From assembly GCA_003427395.1 (NCBI GenBank), contig BFEA01000435.1, positions 234,292 through 286,359 of the forward strand: 52,068 nt of DNA, given 5' to 3'. The notes under the pieces are model-generated. The model ran no database searches and was not told where the DNA came from. It worked only from the letters and a program-made list of their open reading frames with translations. Shown one piece after another: positions 12,043 to 22,210 of this stretch. The DNA is from Chara braunii (taxonomy: Eukaryota > Streptophyta > Charophyceae > Charales > Characeae). A program made the translations under genes and the position numbers. Numbering within the stretch: the stretch's first letter is position 1; every line of letters starts with the position of its first letter.

Positions 12043-12595
12043 GACCCTCAAGTCGTAGACATAAGATAACTATAAACAACTTCAGAAGGCAGGCGGACGG
12101 CTGCCCCCGAAGTCCGAATTTCGACGAACTTCCATCCACGCCAAACACACACTAAGTGACTGCAACACAAAATGACAAAAGGAAGTGTGGATCCCGACAG
12201 ACTTATACCACCAGCACTTTCGATTGGAGAAAATTGCTCCTCTTATCGGTCATCCATGGTTTGGGAAGGGGTGCGAAGAGCGCTCTTAAGAAGAAAATGA
12301 AAATAATAACGAAACATCATCAAGGAGAAATTCTTTCAGTGATGATGTTTTGTTATATTTTATTTTCTGCTTTTTACACAACGGTGGCAGCCCCCTCCTA
12401 GAAACCAAGCCGGATAATAGGAGGGGCGATTTCCTATTGGAATTGGTGGTGGTTTAAACGACCACTCCCTATTTTAGAGTGCACTGTAATAACTAAATTT
12501 GCCAATAATGCAAATGGAAGTTCGCTGAAATCCGAACTTCATCGGTAGACGCCCTCGAGTTCCCGAAGAATTTCTCCCATGTCTACAACTTGGGT
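12043..12595. repeat. Inverted repeat pair (~85 bp arms) enclosing ~380 bp
   Basis: Arm A (12043-12133, read on minus) and arm B (12516-12595, plus) share GGAAGTTCG, GAAAT, CG, ACTTC and then ATGTCTAC followed by ACTTG, in the same order. The interior has no coding signal. The layout suggests a degraded TIR element or foldback. The (TA)n mini-element copy 2 begins exactly where arm B ends. Confidence 0.55.
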
Positions 12596-12753
12596 GTATA
12601 TATATCGTCACAAACAGAACTGCCCGGTAAACCGTAGGTAGAGAGAGAGAAGAGGACAACAAACAAGGGGCTGTGATAAACTGTTTCGTCGGAGTTTCAC
12701 CGACTTATCAGGAGGTATATATATATATATATATTTGACGATATATATATTAG
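12594..12753 (-). mobile_element. (TA)n-flanked mini-element, copy 2 with hammerhead-like core
   Basis: This is the second copy of the element at 5213-5413, in opposite orientation. Its ends form an inverted repeat: TATATATATCGTCA at the left and TGACGATATATATAT at the right (12736-12750). Between them is the conserved 89-bp core (12608-12697), followed by TTTCACCGACTTATCAGGAGG and a TA tract (12717-12733). Such small units bounded by (TA)n resemble the layout of the rice Micron family, but I cannot say they are related. Confidence 0.7.
12681..12711 (-). ncRNA. Hammerhead-ribozyme-like core (probably inactive)
   Basis: On the minus strand the order is CTGATAA, then a 5-bp stem GTCGG/CCGAC closed by the loop TGAAACT, then GAAA, then CAG. 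This matches the hammerhead layout CUGANGA-stem II-GAAA-stem III, except that position 8, normally an invariant G, is A. A candidate stem III partner CTGT followed by UU (a permitted UH cleavage site) lies at the far end of the element, and the TGACGATATA/TATATCGTCA termini could form stem I. The G8A change predicts little or no cleavage. The match could be chance, but the core is shared with copy 1. Confidence 0.5.
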
Positions 12754-14703
12754 GCTGCAAGTTGTTCGATTGGGACACGTCTTCCCGGTGAGGGCTATGG
12801 CGGACTACCTCCCTCACTTCCTCCTAGCCTCTAGAGTCCTTCTCACTCGCTCACAGCCTTCTCCACACTCCTAAACTGGCAGGGGTTCCCCCTCACTTTT
12901 TTCCAAGTAGCTCTAGAGCTCCTACGGGCACATTTGGGCAGCATGGACACTCCTTATGCAAGTGTGAGTGTGGCGGACTGAATCCCTAACTTATATAGGC
13001 TGGGAATAGCAGTCCGGTCAACCCATGGGCCTCTCCAAGTGCCCCATAGTGAACCGAGGTACCCCCATGGCCAATTTTCACCTCTAGGCATCTCCGGGGG
13101 CACCTGGGCCTTATTTTGGCCAGGTTCATGCAGTCCGAGTGGTTGGTACCAACTCGGCCTGCCCCTTGGGCCTTTTTCCAGCCTCCTACCCCTTGGAAAA
13201 TGTTGCCCCCTTGAGTCCAAGGTCCGAGGGGTAGCCTACTTGAGAGAAAAAAACCTAGTGGACCTTTTTCTCGATTTTCTCAAATTTCGACCTCCCTTGG
13301 GTAGGCCGAAATATTTTTCCAAGTGGCGGCACACTTTCAGCCTTGGATCAGGCTGAAATCCAAGACCACCAATATTCCGAGCCACCCCATGGTGGTCCTT
13401 GCATCAAATTTGAGCCTATAGGCTCAATTTTTCAATCTTTTTGTGCATCTGACTCTCTTTTTGGGCTAAATGCATAATTTCGTATTTTTCTTCTCTTTGT
13501 TTCTTTCCATTTTGGGCTGCCACCTCATTCCGGAGCTAACCGTTTTGAGCTAGCCCACAAAAAACGGTTGTTTCTTTTCAACCATGAGATCTGATCTCAG
13601 ATCCATGGCTCAAAAGAAAACCGGTTTCTTCCTTTTTGCAATCTATTTTATTTTTGCTTCTTTAATTCAGATTTTGTTAAGATATGGCCCCAAGGGCCAT
13701 ATCTCAGCAATCCGACCTACCCTCCTTCGATCTAGGAGGAGTGAGGTCATCATTGGGACATGGCAGTCCCTACCACAACAATCCCAATGGGCCGGCACAT
13801 CCTCCTCCACCCATTTCTCTTATTTTATCTCATTCTTCCTCCTTTTTCTCTCATTTTTTTTTCTTTTTCTTTCATTCTACTGTGACATAAGTCAAGCTGT
13901 GGTACACCCTCTTTCTAGGAGGACCTTGATCATGGCCAGGTTCATGGTCGGCTGTTGGTCGTTATATCCCGGCCTACCAAGTTGGCATGCCCATGCCCCT
14001 AGGGGGCTCATTTTGCCTCCGTTAGCCTCCATTTTGTGCCCCTTTGGCTCCGATTTTTCATGGCCAGCCTATTTCTTGCTTGGAGCCCCTTGGACTCTTG
14101 TTTTTTCATGCCTAGCTAGTCCGAGATATCCCGGACTGTTGGACAACCCTCCCTTTATTTATTTTTCTTTGTTTTTGCTCCCGCTTCTCTCGTTTAGGCT
14201 CCACTAGTGCTTGCGCTAGTGGTGCTAATATTCTCCACCGTCGAGGTCCTCGATCTCGGCGGTGTCGTTTGCCTCGCACGGACACTCCCTACCTTGGCTA
14301 GTGGTATTTCCTTGGAACACCGCAGGTCTTTGTCGTTCCCCCATTCTAGTTCCAATTTTCCGCCCCGCCGGTGGTGTCGCCGACAAAGCCCAATTTCCGA
14401 CAATTTTATTTGGGTTTATTTGGCCCCCGGCGTCGTCCCGGTTAGTGCCCAATTTTTATTTGGGACCATTTGGCCCCCGGCGTCGTACCGGTTGGTGCCC
14501 AATTTTTATTTGGGACTCCCCAAGTCCCCGACAGTTTCATTTTTATTATTCCCATGTGCCCCAAGTGCCGTCGATAATTTCCCGGCGGCGGGACCCCTGC
14601 CTTGCCATCGTCGTTTTATCGTCACACTCCCCTAGGCCCGCGGCGCCGTTCTCTAGCTTTTTGGGCATGCCGCGACTCATTTTCCCTTGGCCCATGCATC
14701 CTC

Positions 14704-15190
14704 ATGCAGTCCGTTATTTCTCGGACTGCATTCACAGCCAATTTACTAGTCCCATAACCCCACGTAATGCCTCATGCCCAAGGAAAATATAATGTTAATT
14801 TTCCCAAGGCATCCGGGCTCAATTTTGGCTCCCGGAGCCCCAAAAACTTGTGCTTGTCTCTCCTTATGCAGTCCGTTACAACTCGGACTGCACTAGGGGC
14901 AGTTTTCATTGTCCCAATGCCCCACAACTAGCCCCCAACCACAAGAAATTCAAGCGGTTAATTCCCAAGTGCATCCGGTCTCCATTTTGACTCCCGGTGC
15001 ACTAAAAAATGTGTGTTTGGCCTCCCCCATGCAATCCGTTATTTTTTGGTTGCAAGGGGCCTTGATTTTCTTTGATTTTCTTTGCATAAATCAAAGAAAA
15101 TCAAGTTTTTTTATAACCGTCATATGCCATAATAAATCTGGTCCAAAAATATCTCCCCAAGGTGGCCGTTTTCGTCCGTTAGTGCCCTTT
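14704..15190. repeat. ~162-bp tandem repeat, two full units plus part of a third
   Basis: Units begin with ATGCAGTCCGTT at 14704 and 14866 and with the decayed ATGCAATCCGTT at 15029, giving spacings of 162 and 163 bp. Within each unit GCATCCGG, CCATTTTG or CAATTTTGG, and GACTCCCGG or GGCTCCCGG recur in order. Confidence 0.75.
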
Positions 15191-15204
15191 TCACTTTTCC
15201 CCCT

Positions 15205-15209
<5 letters not shown>

Positions 15210-15260
<51 letters not shown>
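15210..15260 (+). repeat. Poly(T) run at the edge of an assembly gap
   Basis: About 51 T residues run directly into the N gap, which suggests that the assembly broke in the homopolymer. Confidence 0.9.
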
Positions 15261-15301
15261 NNNNNNNNNNNNNNNNNNNNNNNNNNNNNNNNNNNNNNNN
15301 N
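15261..15301. other. Assembly gap (41 N)
   Basis: Undetermined bases. Confidence 1.
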
Positions 15302-15690
15302 AGACCCTTTTCTCATTTTTCTTTTCTTTTCTTTTGTTTCCCCTCCACTTATGGACAGTTGGGACTTGGCAGTCCCTACTTGCTGCAGTCCCAACTGACG
15401 GCCAACTCACTCATCCTCTCTCACCTTCCATTTTTTTTTTTTTTTTTTAATTTGTGCATGCCAAGTGTCAACTAGCTGTTAAGACTCTTTTCTCAATTTT
15501 CTTTTTTTTTCTTTTTTTTTTCCCTCCTTCCTTGGACAGTCGGGACTCGACAGTCCCTACTTGCTGCAGTTCCTACTGACGGTCAACTCACTCACTCCCT
15601 TCCACTATCTTTGTCTCATTCTCCCACATTTTTTTTTTCTATTTCTTTTTCTTTTTGCATGCAAGTGTCAACTAGACGTTAAGGCCCTTT
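15302..15690. repeat. ~180-bp tandem repeat with polypyrimidine tracts
   Basis: Two units start at AGACCCTTTTCTCA (15302) and AGACTCTTTTCTCA (15482), and a third starts with AGGCCCTTTTCTTG (15680). Each full unit carries GGACAGT, GGGACT, CAGTCCCTACTTGCTGCAG and CCAAGTGTCAACTAG or a close variant. Confidence 0.75.
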
Positions 15691-16169
15691 TCTTGCCTCT
15701 TCCTCTTAGTTTTGGCCCTTCCTATGCCCAAGGGTCAGTCCGTTATTTCTCGGACTGCAGTTGTGGCCCTTTCATGCCCTTGGGAGTCAACGTTTGCCCC
15801 TCTCTCTTCCAAACGGTAGGCCCCCCATGCACCGATTTTCTCCGGGAGGTCTATTTTTCTCATAGAGCCTCTACGACTCCATTTTTCTTGGGGGAAGCTA
15901 ATCCGAGATTTTTCGGATTGCTCCCATGCCTCTAGCACTCGTTTTCTTTACTTTTTATTTTTCTTTTGATCCTCCCGTTTGCTCCCACTAGTGCTTGCAC
16001 TAGTGACGCCAATATTTTTGGCCGTCAAGATCCTCGATCTTGACGGTGCAACTTGTTTTTTTTTTTTTTTTGCACCACGTGCCGTGCCGCAATTTTTCCT
16101 TAGGACGTCACAGTCCCCATCACTTGTCTCGCACGAGTCCCCGACACCAGTCCCTGACACTAGTCCCGC

Positions 16170-16600
16170 CGGTACTTGTCCCGCTGGTACCCGCATTTTT
16201 GCTTAGTCTCGTGTGGTCCCCGACACTTTGTCCCACTGGTACCGCATCTTTGCTTAGTCCCGTGTGGTCCCCGGCACTTCGCCCCACCGGTACCACATCT
16301 TTGCCTAGTCCCGCGTGGTCCTCGACACTTTGAACCGTCGGCACCGCATCTTTGCTTAGTCTCGCGTGGTCCCCGGCACTTTGTCTCGCCGGCACCGCAT
16401 CTTCGCCTAGTCCCGCGTGGTCCCCGACACTTTGTCCCGCCGGCACCGCATCTTTGCCTAGTCCCGTGTGGTCCCCGACACTTTGTCCCACCAGCACCGC
16501 ATCTTTGCCTAGTCCCGTGTGGTCCCCGACACTCTATCCCGCCGGCACCTCATCTTTGCCTAGTTCCGTGTGGTCCCCGACACTTTGTCCCGCCGTCTTT
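16170..16600. repeat. 51-bp minisatellite, about eight units
   Basis: The 51-bp unit contains CTTAGTCCCGTGTGGTCCCC, CACTTTGTCCC and CCGCATCTTTG. It repeats in tandem with few differences. Because 51 is divisible by three, long frames stay open on both strands (17-residue repeats), but nothing else suggests a gene. Confidence 0.85.
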
Positions 16601-16731
16601 TCCCTTGCGACGCGCGCCTCACAACGCTACTTCTCTTGGCGGTCCTTCTCCTCTTCGGACGAAGGGGCGTCTTTGTCATTTTCTCACGGTCCTTTACCGC
16701 CTCCCGTTCCATTAATCTCCTCGTGATTCTA

Positions 16732-16750
16732 TGGTGTCAGCGACTCTGGA
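16732..16750 (+). other. Possible primer-binding-site-like sequence
   Basis: TGGTGTCAGCGACTCTGG follows the pyrimidine-rich block and resembles the complement of a tRNA 3' end, as in LTR retrotransposons (TGGTATCAGAGC for initiator tRNA-Met). If real, 12.8-16.73 kb would be one very long LTR. This is weak evidence: only the first 9 bases match well. Confidence 0.25.
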
Positions 16751-16895
16751 CAACCTCTAGGTCCCGAGTGGTTGTGCCTACACCTTCGATTTTTCTATCC
16801 TCCTTGCCTCCAGTTTTGACTGCCTTGCACAAGCTGGCCATATACAGTCTCTCGAGCGACGGGAAGTCATTCGGGACTCACCAGTCCCGACAACG

Positions 16896-17780
16896 TGCAG
16901 TCAATGTATCTGTTCGTGCAGTAAAGGTGTCTGTTCGTACAAAAGATGTGTCTGTCTAAAAAGAAGTCAAAGAGTTAAGTCTCAAAATCGAGTCAAAGGG
17001 AAAGTTCAAATACAGATAGGCAGTCTGAAATTGAGGCCTACAGGCCGCAGCAGCGGCAACCCTTGAAGGAAAACAGTCTGGAACACATTCCACAGAGGCT
17101 AGGACTGGGAAAGAACCCAAGACAGACCGAACTCAGATCTCGTTTGCGGAGGCCAGCACTATAAGAAACGAGACTAACTCCCCACAAGGCAGATTTTCAT
17201 ACGCATTGATGCGCGGCAGTGCAGAGGCATTTGTGCGCTATAGTGCTGGGGGAGGCGCTGGCTGAAGAAGAGCTGCGTCAGGAAGAAGGAAGGTTTGGCG
17301 CTGGTTGCAGGAAAGCCATAGCTGCGCCAGCCTATGTTAGTAGTGGTAGGTTAGTAGTAGGACATCAGTGAGTGACATTCAAAGTAGATCTTCGTAGGTG
17401 AGAGTGTGCATGCATAGTGAAGGAGAGAGAATCAGGACAGAGTTATTATTGAGAGAGAGAGCTTGAGACAGAAGACAGGGAGTGAATCTGGATATGGAGG
17501 ACACTTACCTATTGGCGCCACACCTGTGATCTGTAGGAGGACGCTGGCTGAGCCAGGTCCCATGCTGTTATATGACGAGGGAGACTTACCTCTTGTTGGC
17601 ACTGAACTCTGGAATTCATGAAACTTTTTGTATTAAGTGACATTGATAATATAAGCTGCGTTACTTGGTTCTTATCTCATCTGAATTTGGTTTTGTGTGA
17701 AGCCATTCTGTACGTGTGATGACATGCATGCATGCGGAATGATGCTCTCAAGCAAGTTGTGAATAGTCAGGTTCCTTGCA
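16896..17780 (+). repeat. Chromovirus left (5') LTR, 5'-truncated
   Basis: About 885 bp matching 24622-25490, ending in CAGGTTCCTTGCA. It lacks the first ~42 bp present in the right LTR and has an extra ~23 bp near its start, where short CTGTTCGTGCAGT-type units repeat. A TATA-like CTATAAGA lies at about 17159. Confidence 0.9.
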
Positions 17781-17784
17781 ATTC

Positions 17785-17796
17785 TGGTGTCGGAGC
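17785..17796 (+). promoter_or_regulatory. Primer-binding site of the chromovirus
   Basis: TGGTGTCGGAGC begins 5 bases after the left LTR. It matches the initiator tRNA-Met type PBS TGGTATCAGAGC at 10 of 12 positions. This is the site where minus-strand cDNA synthesis would be primed. Confidence 0.75.
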
Positions 17797-18643
17797 AGAT
17801 ACTTGTTGTACTCACTGCGCTGGCATGAGTAAGGCCGGCGAGAAGGGGAAGAGACTGCTGGCTTGTTGATGATGCTGGCGATGGTGGAAGAAGTGGTGGA
17901 TAGGGATATGGGAGAGGAGTAGGCCGAAGAGGAAGGGGCAGAAGTGATACTTACCTGGAGCGTGGAGTGCGGAGCGACGAGGAGTCTTCATCGACGATCG
18001 CTGCAAAAGAAAGAAGCACCCTTTATCCCTCACCTGGCTGCATGTGTGTGTGTACCTCGACTCCTTATCCTCTCTGGGGTCGCTGCTGCTGCTGTCAAAT
18101 CGGGTCACAGGGTCTATAGTCTGGATGGTTGAGGTCAAAGGATCTGGGCACGTCAGGGTCCAGAGTGATCAGAGTCCTTCTATCTCCTACCCTCTAGTCC
18201 GAAGTCTGCGCTGTAGTCAAGATAGGAGCACGTTGGGAGGTGGTGGCAGTTTGCCACGTCAGAATACAAGCAAGGTACAAGATGTAATCAGACTAGGCAG
18301 AAGATAAGTGTGATTGAAGAGTTGCCCAGGTATCTGATTGATGATCACTCCAGTGCCTACCTGCGCAAGAGGACAAACAAACAAAGTTAGTATAGGGAGA
18401 TAAAAGAAAGTGAAAGAATTCCCAACCAGACAGCAAACAGGAAACATCAGGTGGACCTTTGGCCTGTAGTATTTGTTCTGATCAGTTTGATATCTGAATC
18501 TGAAGGTAGGCAGCAAGTAAAAAAAAAAAAAGTATATTCAAGTTCTGAAATTCGTTATTATTGAAACTGCGACACCCACAGTTAAAAAAAAAAAAAAAAA
18601 AACAGACAAAGTTAAGTTGTTTATTCCATCTACTTAGAGTAGC
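17797..18643 (+). other. Untranslated leader of the chromovirus
   Basis: About 850 bp between PBS and gag with no convincing coding region. It has A runs at about 18519-18531 and 18583-18601. Confidence 0.6.
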
Positions 18644-20383
18644 TTGGATCAGTTGGGAGGCCTACCTAGAGGGACCTGCGGAGGGTTTCCTGTGCTAATT
18701 CCCATTATGGTGGACGACTTTCCGATGCAGGGCTTGATTGCCCTTTCTGTGTTGTTGGGCCCGCTGTTCCGCATTTTCTTTCCACAGGGCCTGGAAAGAG
18801 TATGCGCATCCAGAATGATGATGCGCTCAAAAGCAGTTAAGTCAGGGCCCACACTTGCAGAACAGGCTGAAATTGATCGCCGACAGGCAGAAAAGAAAAA
18901 GGAGAAAGAAGAAAGAAAGAAAAAAAAAGAAGAAGAAATGAAGAAGAAGGCCCAGATAGAAGAAGAAGATTTGAAGAAGAAGTTAAAAGAAAAGTTAGAA
19001 CAAGAATTGAAAGAAGAGTTACCGACTAGAAGAAGAAGAAGTTGAAGAAGGTGGGGAGAGACTTGTCAGGCAGCGGACAGAAGAGGTCAGGCAAGCCTGA
19101 CAGGTGGAGAACTTGTTGTTCAACCGCTGGACTGGTACGACCAGTATACATATTCAATCGACAGACTTGTGGAAACAAAGGAAGAGAGGGACGTGTTCGT
19201 TGTAAGACTGGCAACCATTACAGATCATAGGGAAAGAGATCTAATGCTTGAAGAGAAACGGACCGAATTGCATGCTAAAATGTTAGCAGCAAAGCGGCAA
19301 GAACTTGACGAGAGAAAAAAGTTGCAATCAAAGGGTGTAAGATTGCAAAGAGAGTTGCAAGACCAGAAAGATAAGCAGGTGGCAACTGAAGAAAAACTTG
19401 CCCTTCTGACCGAAACAGTCTTACATACCAAACAAGAGGCAGCAGCAATGAACCGCACCTTGCAAAAGGTAGAAACACACCCATATGAGTTTGAAGGAGT
19501 CTGGAACACCTTCCTTCAGAAGTCCGCAAAGGATGTTGATTTGCACATTCAGTCTTACATTAAAAAATTAGATGACCTCATCACACAGACCTTTACCCCG
19601 ACCGTAATTGAAAAGATAGTTCAAGGCAGCGGCGGAGGAGGAGGCGGTGATGAAAATGGGGATGGCGGTAATGGAGACAAAAAAGGAAAGAGGGTGCTGC
19701 GAGAAGGAGCAGGGCCGAGTAATAAGATTAAAGTCAAAATTTCATGGACTTACACGGGTAAAAAGGACGAAAGCGTCTTACACTGGATTGCAGTCGTGGA
19801 GTCATATGTCTACGGACATCGCATTCCGTATTGGGACCGAGTTCTCATGGTCAATTCGTGTATGGCCGGAGATGCAATGAGTTTCGTCATTTCACTGCAA
19901 AAAGAAGGTGGTTGCCAAACCATGGTTGAATACTCTCAGCAAACGAGAATTGAAGGCTTCTTTAAGGCTGTCAGAGAGCGGTTCAAAAATAAAAATTTGG
20001 CAAGAAGAACTGAAATGTTAATCCTAAATATAGCCGACAGGAAATGGAAAAGTGCATCTGCACTTAAAGCAACTATGGACGAACTCTTGCAATGCGATGA
20101 ACATGGACTTACCCCAGCACAAATTCTTAATAATTTCACAAAGGCACTTCTTGACCCTCTCCGTACTCAACTCTACCTTCTGACCTTTGAAGAAGGCGGT
20201 CACTGTGTTGAAAAAAATTCCTATGACCAGATAGATTATGGTCTTGGGGAAGGACTCAGCGGACCGGTAACTCAAGAGGGGAGTTACGCGGCCGTTGCAG
20301 CCCGCGAGGGAGGGCGACAAGGAAGAGGACGCAGCCGAGGAAGAGGAGGTTGTGGACGCGGTGGAAGAGGACCCGGTACCTAG
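18644..20383 (+). pseudogene. gag: Chromovirus Gag
   Basis: This is the structural polyprotein that forms the particle. Two open stretches in one frame (18644-19045 and 19169-20383) are separated by one TGA at 19043-19045. The first ends in a long Lys/Glu coiled-coil-like run. The second (404 residues from 19169) continues the coiled coil to about residue 110, has a Gly-rich linker near 150-170, a retrotransposon-gag-like helical region at about 190-330 (with HWIAVVESYV), and an Arg/Gly-rich tail from about 375. The start is uncertain; an ATG near 18818, just before RSKAVKSGP, is also possible. The zinc knuckle lies downstream in another frame. Confidence 0.8.
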
Positions 20384-20607
20384 AGGGGTGGTGGCAAAGA
20401 AAGCTACGTGGGTGGAAAGGGCAATGGTCCCTCGCAGGGTGGTTGAGGTTCATATTCTACCTGAGGAAGAGGAAGAGGCGGAAGGGGCACATGGTATGCA
20501 AATTGGGATAAACCATATCCACCCCATCCAAGTCTGCCCGAATGGGAGCCTTGGAAGCAACTGGGATAACAGAGAAAGTTTGGCAGAAGAGAGAAGTTGC
20601 CGACCAG

Positions 20608-20649
20608 TGTCTAAAATGAGGGAACCCGAACCACATCATTCCTTACTGC
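20608..20649 (+). pseudogene. Gag zinc knuckle (CCHC) with a stop in place of the second Cys
   Basis: In the protease frame, codons 20608-20649 read Cys-Leu-Lys-stop-Gly-Asn-Pro-Asn-His-Ile-Ile-Pro-Tyr-Cys. The spacing is exactly CX2CX4HX4C, with TGA (20617-20619) where Cys (TGT or TGC) is expected. The CCHC knuckle of Gag binds the element RNA. The upstream Gag stretch is one frame away. Confidence 0.75.
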
Positions 20650-20955
20650 CTGACTACAAGGTAGTGAAAGGGAACAACCAGTAGGGGTCTCGGTTGCCTC
20701 TACGGGAACTTCGGATGTAGAAAGAACGACATCCTCCCATCCGAAGGTTCTACTGGCAGAGATTGAAGAGGAAGACAGTCCCCACCTAGTACACTGTCCA
20801 GAAGTTGTTAGTGTTTGTATCTCTCTAGGTGGATCCCTCGCTGGCATGGGTGATGAGTTGACCGCTCGTCGCCAAGCCTGGACTGAGATGAAGAAACGAA
20901 GAGAGAACGGTTAATAATTGCAGATCTTGAAGTAAATAAAGTAAGCGTTGGTGGA

Positions 20956-21252
20956 ATGGTTGACACAGGGTCAACACGCAGCTATATAAGTAAGAAAAGG
21001 TTGCAAAAGTTGCGTCTCGGGCTTAAGGTAAAGCAATTAGATGATCCCGTAGTAAGTAAGTTAGCTAATCGTACCATAACCGTAATGGATAAGTATGTTG
21101 AAGGGGTCAAGATATACTTCCGGCTCGAAGCACAGGGGAAGGTGGAACGCGTTCTCCACTCTCTGACTCTCTTAGTGGAAGATAATCTTCCTTTTGACAT
21201 TCTCCTAGGAATGGATTGGGGGGAAGCTGCAGATGCGGATAAGGAACCATGA
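20956..21252 (+). pseudogene. Chromovirus aspartic protease (retropepsin)
   Basis: A 98-residue open stretch starts at MVDTGSTRSYIS, with the catalytic Asp-Thr-Gly motif at residues 3-5, and ends with a hydrophobic segment and ILLGMDW, the conserved C-terminal flap-strand region of Ty3/gypsy proteases. It shares a frame with the zinc knuckle. A frameshift near 21230-21250 separates it from the RT stretch. It would process the Gag-Pol polyprotein. Confidence 0.88.
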
Positions 21253-22210
21253 GTGTTGGCTCCCTAGTCCGCAAGGTGGTAAGAAGAAAATCCGCATTTT
21301 TCACGAATCCGGTAAAGAAAGCAGCTTAGCTCATTGTTGTATGAGTGCCCCCACGTTCGCCCGCCATGTGAAAAAGTATAATTTATATGATCAAATATTT
21401 GTTGCATATGTGCACCTTGTAAAGGAGGGAGAGGTCAAAGAAGAGGCAAAGTCCCCTGAAATTGAAAAACTTTTGAAAGAATTCGCAGAGGTGGCAGAGA
21501 CCCCAAGCGGTGTTACAGTAGTAGAACGACCAATCCGCCATCGCATTGAAATCACACCAGGAAGCTCGATTCCTAAGGGGCCTATATATCGGATGTCACC
21601 TCAAGAGTTAGATAAACTACGAGTTCAGCTTGATGAATTGTTGGAAAAGAGGTGGATCAAACCTAGCTCCTCGCCCTACGGTGCGCCTGTGCTGTTCGTA
21701 CCAAAGGAGGATGGCGGGGTACGCATGTGTATAGATTACAAAAGACTTAACGATATAACAGTCAAAAATGTTGAGTCATTACCAAGGATATATGACTTGT
21801 TGGATCGAGCGCAGGGTAGTAAGTACTTCACTAAGATTGATCTGAAGTCTGACTATCATCAGATTGAAGTAGAACCAGAAGACCAACACAAGACTGGCTT
21901 TCGAACAAGGTACGGACATTATGAGTTTGTGGTGTTGCCCTTTGGTCTTACAAATGCACTTGCAACCTTCCAAAGAACAATGAATGAGTTTTTCCGCGAA
22001 TGGCTTGATAAATTTGTGGTCATATATCTTGATGATATTTTGATTTTTGGTAAGGATTTAAAAGAACATTGCGAGCACCTTCCACTTGTGCTAAATAAGT
22101 TGGGTGAAGCAAAATTAAAGTTAAATCCGAAGAAGTGTGATTGGGCTAAGCGTCAGGTTTTGTATTTGGGGCATGTGCTTGATGGTGATGGTATAAAACC
22201 GGAAGATTAA
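21233..22210 (+). pseudogene. Chromovirus reverse transcriptase
   Basis: This open stretch of 325 residues carries the Ty3/gypsy RT signature: PIYRMSP (about 117-123), SSPYGAPVLFVPK (146-158), MCIDYKRLN (165-173), FTKIDLKSDYHQI (199-211, first catalytic Asp), LPFGLTNALATFQ (235-247, usually NAPATFQ) and YLDD (265-268, catalytic Asp pair). It ends at TAA (22208-22210), after which the same frame resumes with the connection and RNase H, so this is a single nonsense change. It synthesises cDNA in the particle. Confidence 0.95.

Larger units (their letters stand above)
12760..16890. repeat. GC- and pyrimidine-rich gene-free repeat block
   Basis: About 4.1 kb without a credible gene. Open frames here are Pro/Ser/Phe-rich products of C/T-rich repeats. 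A hairpin of the type GCAGTCCG-loop-CGGACTGC recurs at about 14707, 14869 and 15738, with decayed forms near 13124, 14110, 15031 and 15900. A second motif, GGCAGTCCCTAC, recurs at about 13760, 15369 and 15550. The block is built of diverged tandem repeats and ends just before the chromovirus LTR. It may be a giant LTR or satellite-like DNA. Confidence 0.6.

Noticed and set aside
16170-16600. CRISPR-like array
   Set aside because: The units are contiguous and near-identical with no unique spacers, so this is a minisatellite.
16120-16715. Long repeat-protein ORFs on both strands over the 51-bp minisatellite
   Set aside because: A repeat unit divisible by three keeps all frames open; no start context or non-repeat domain.
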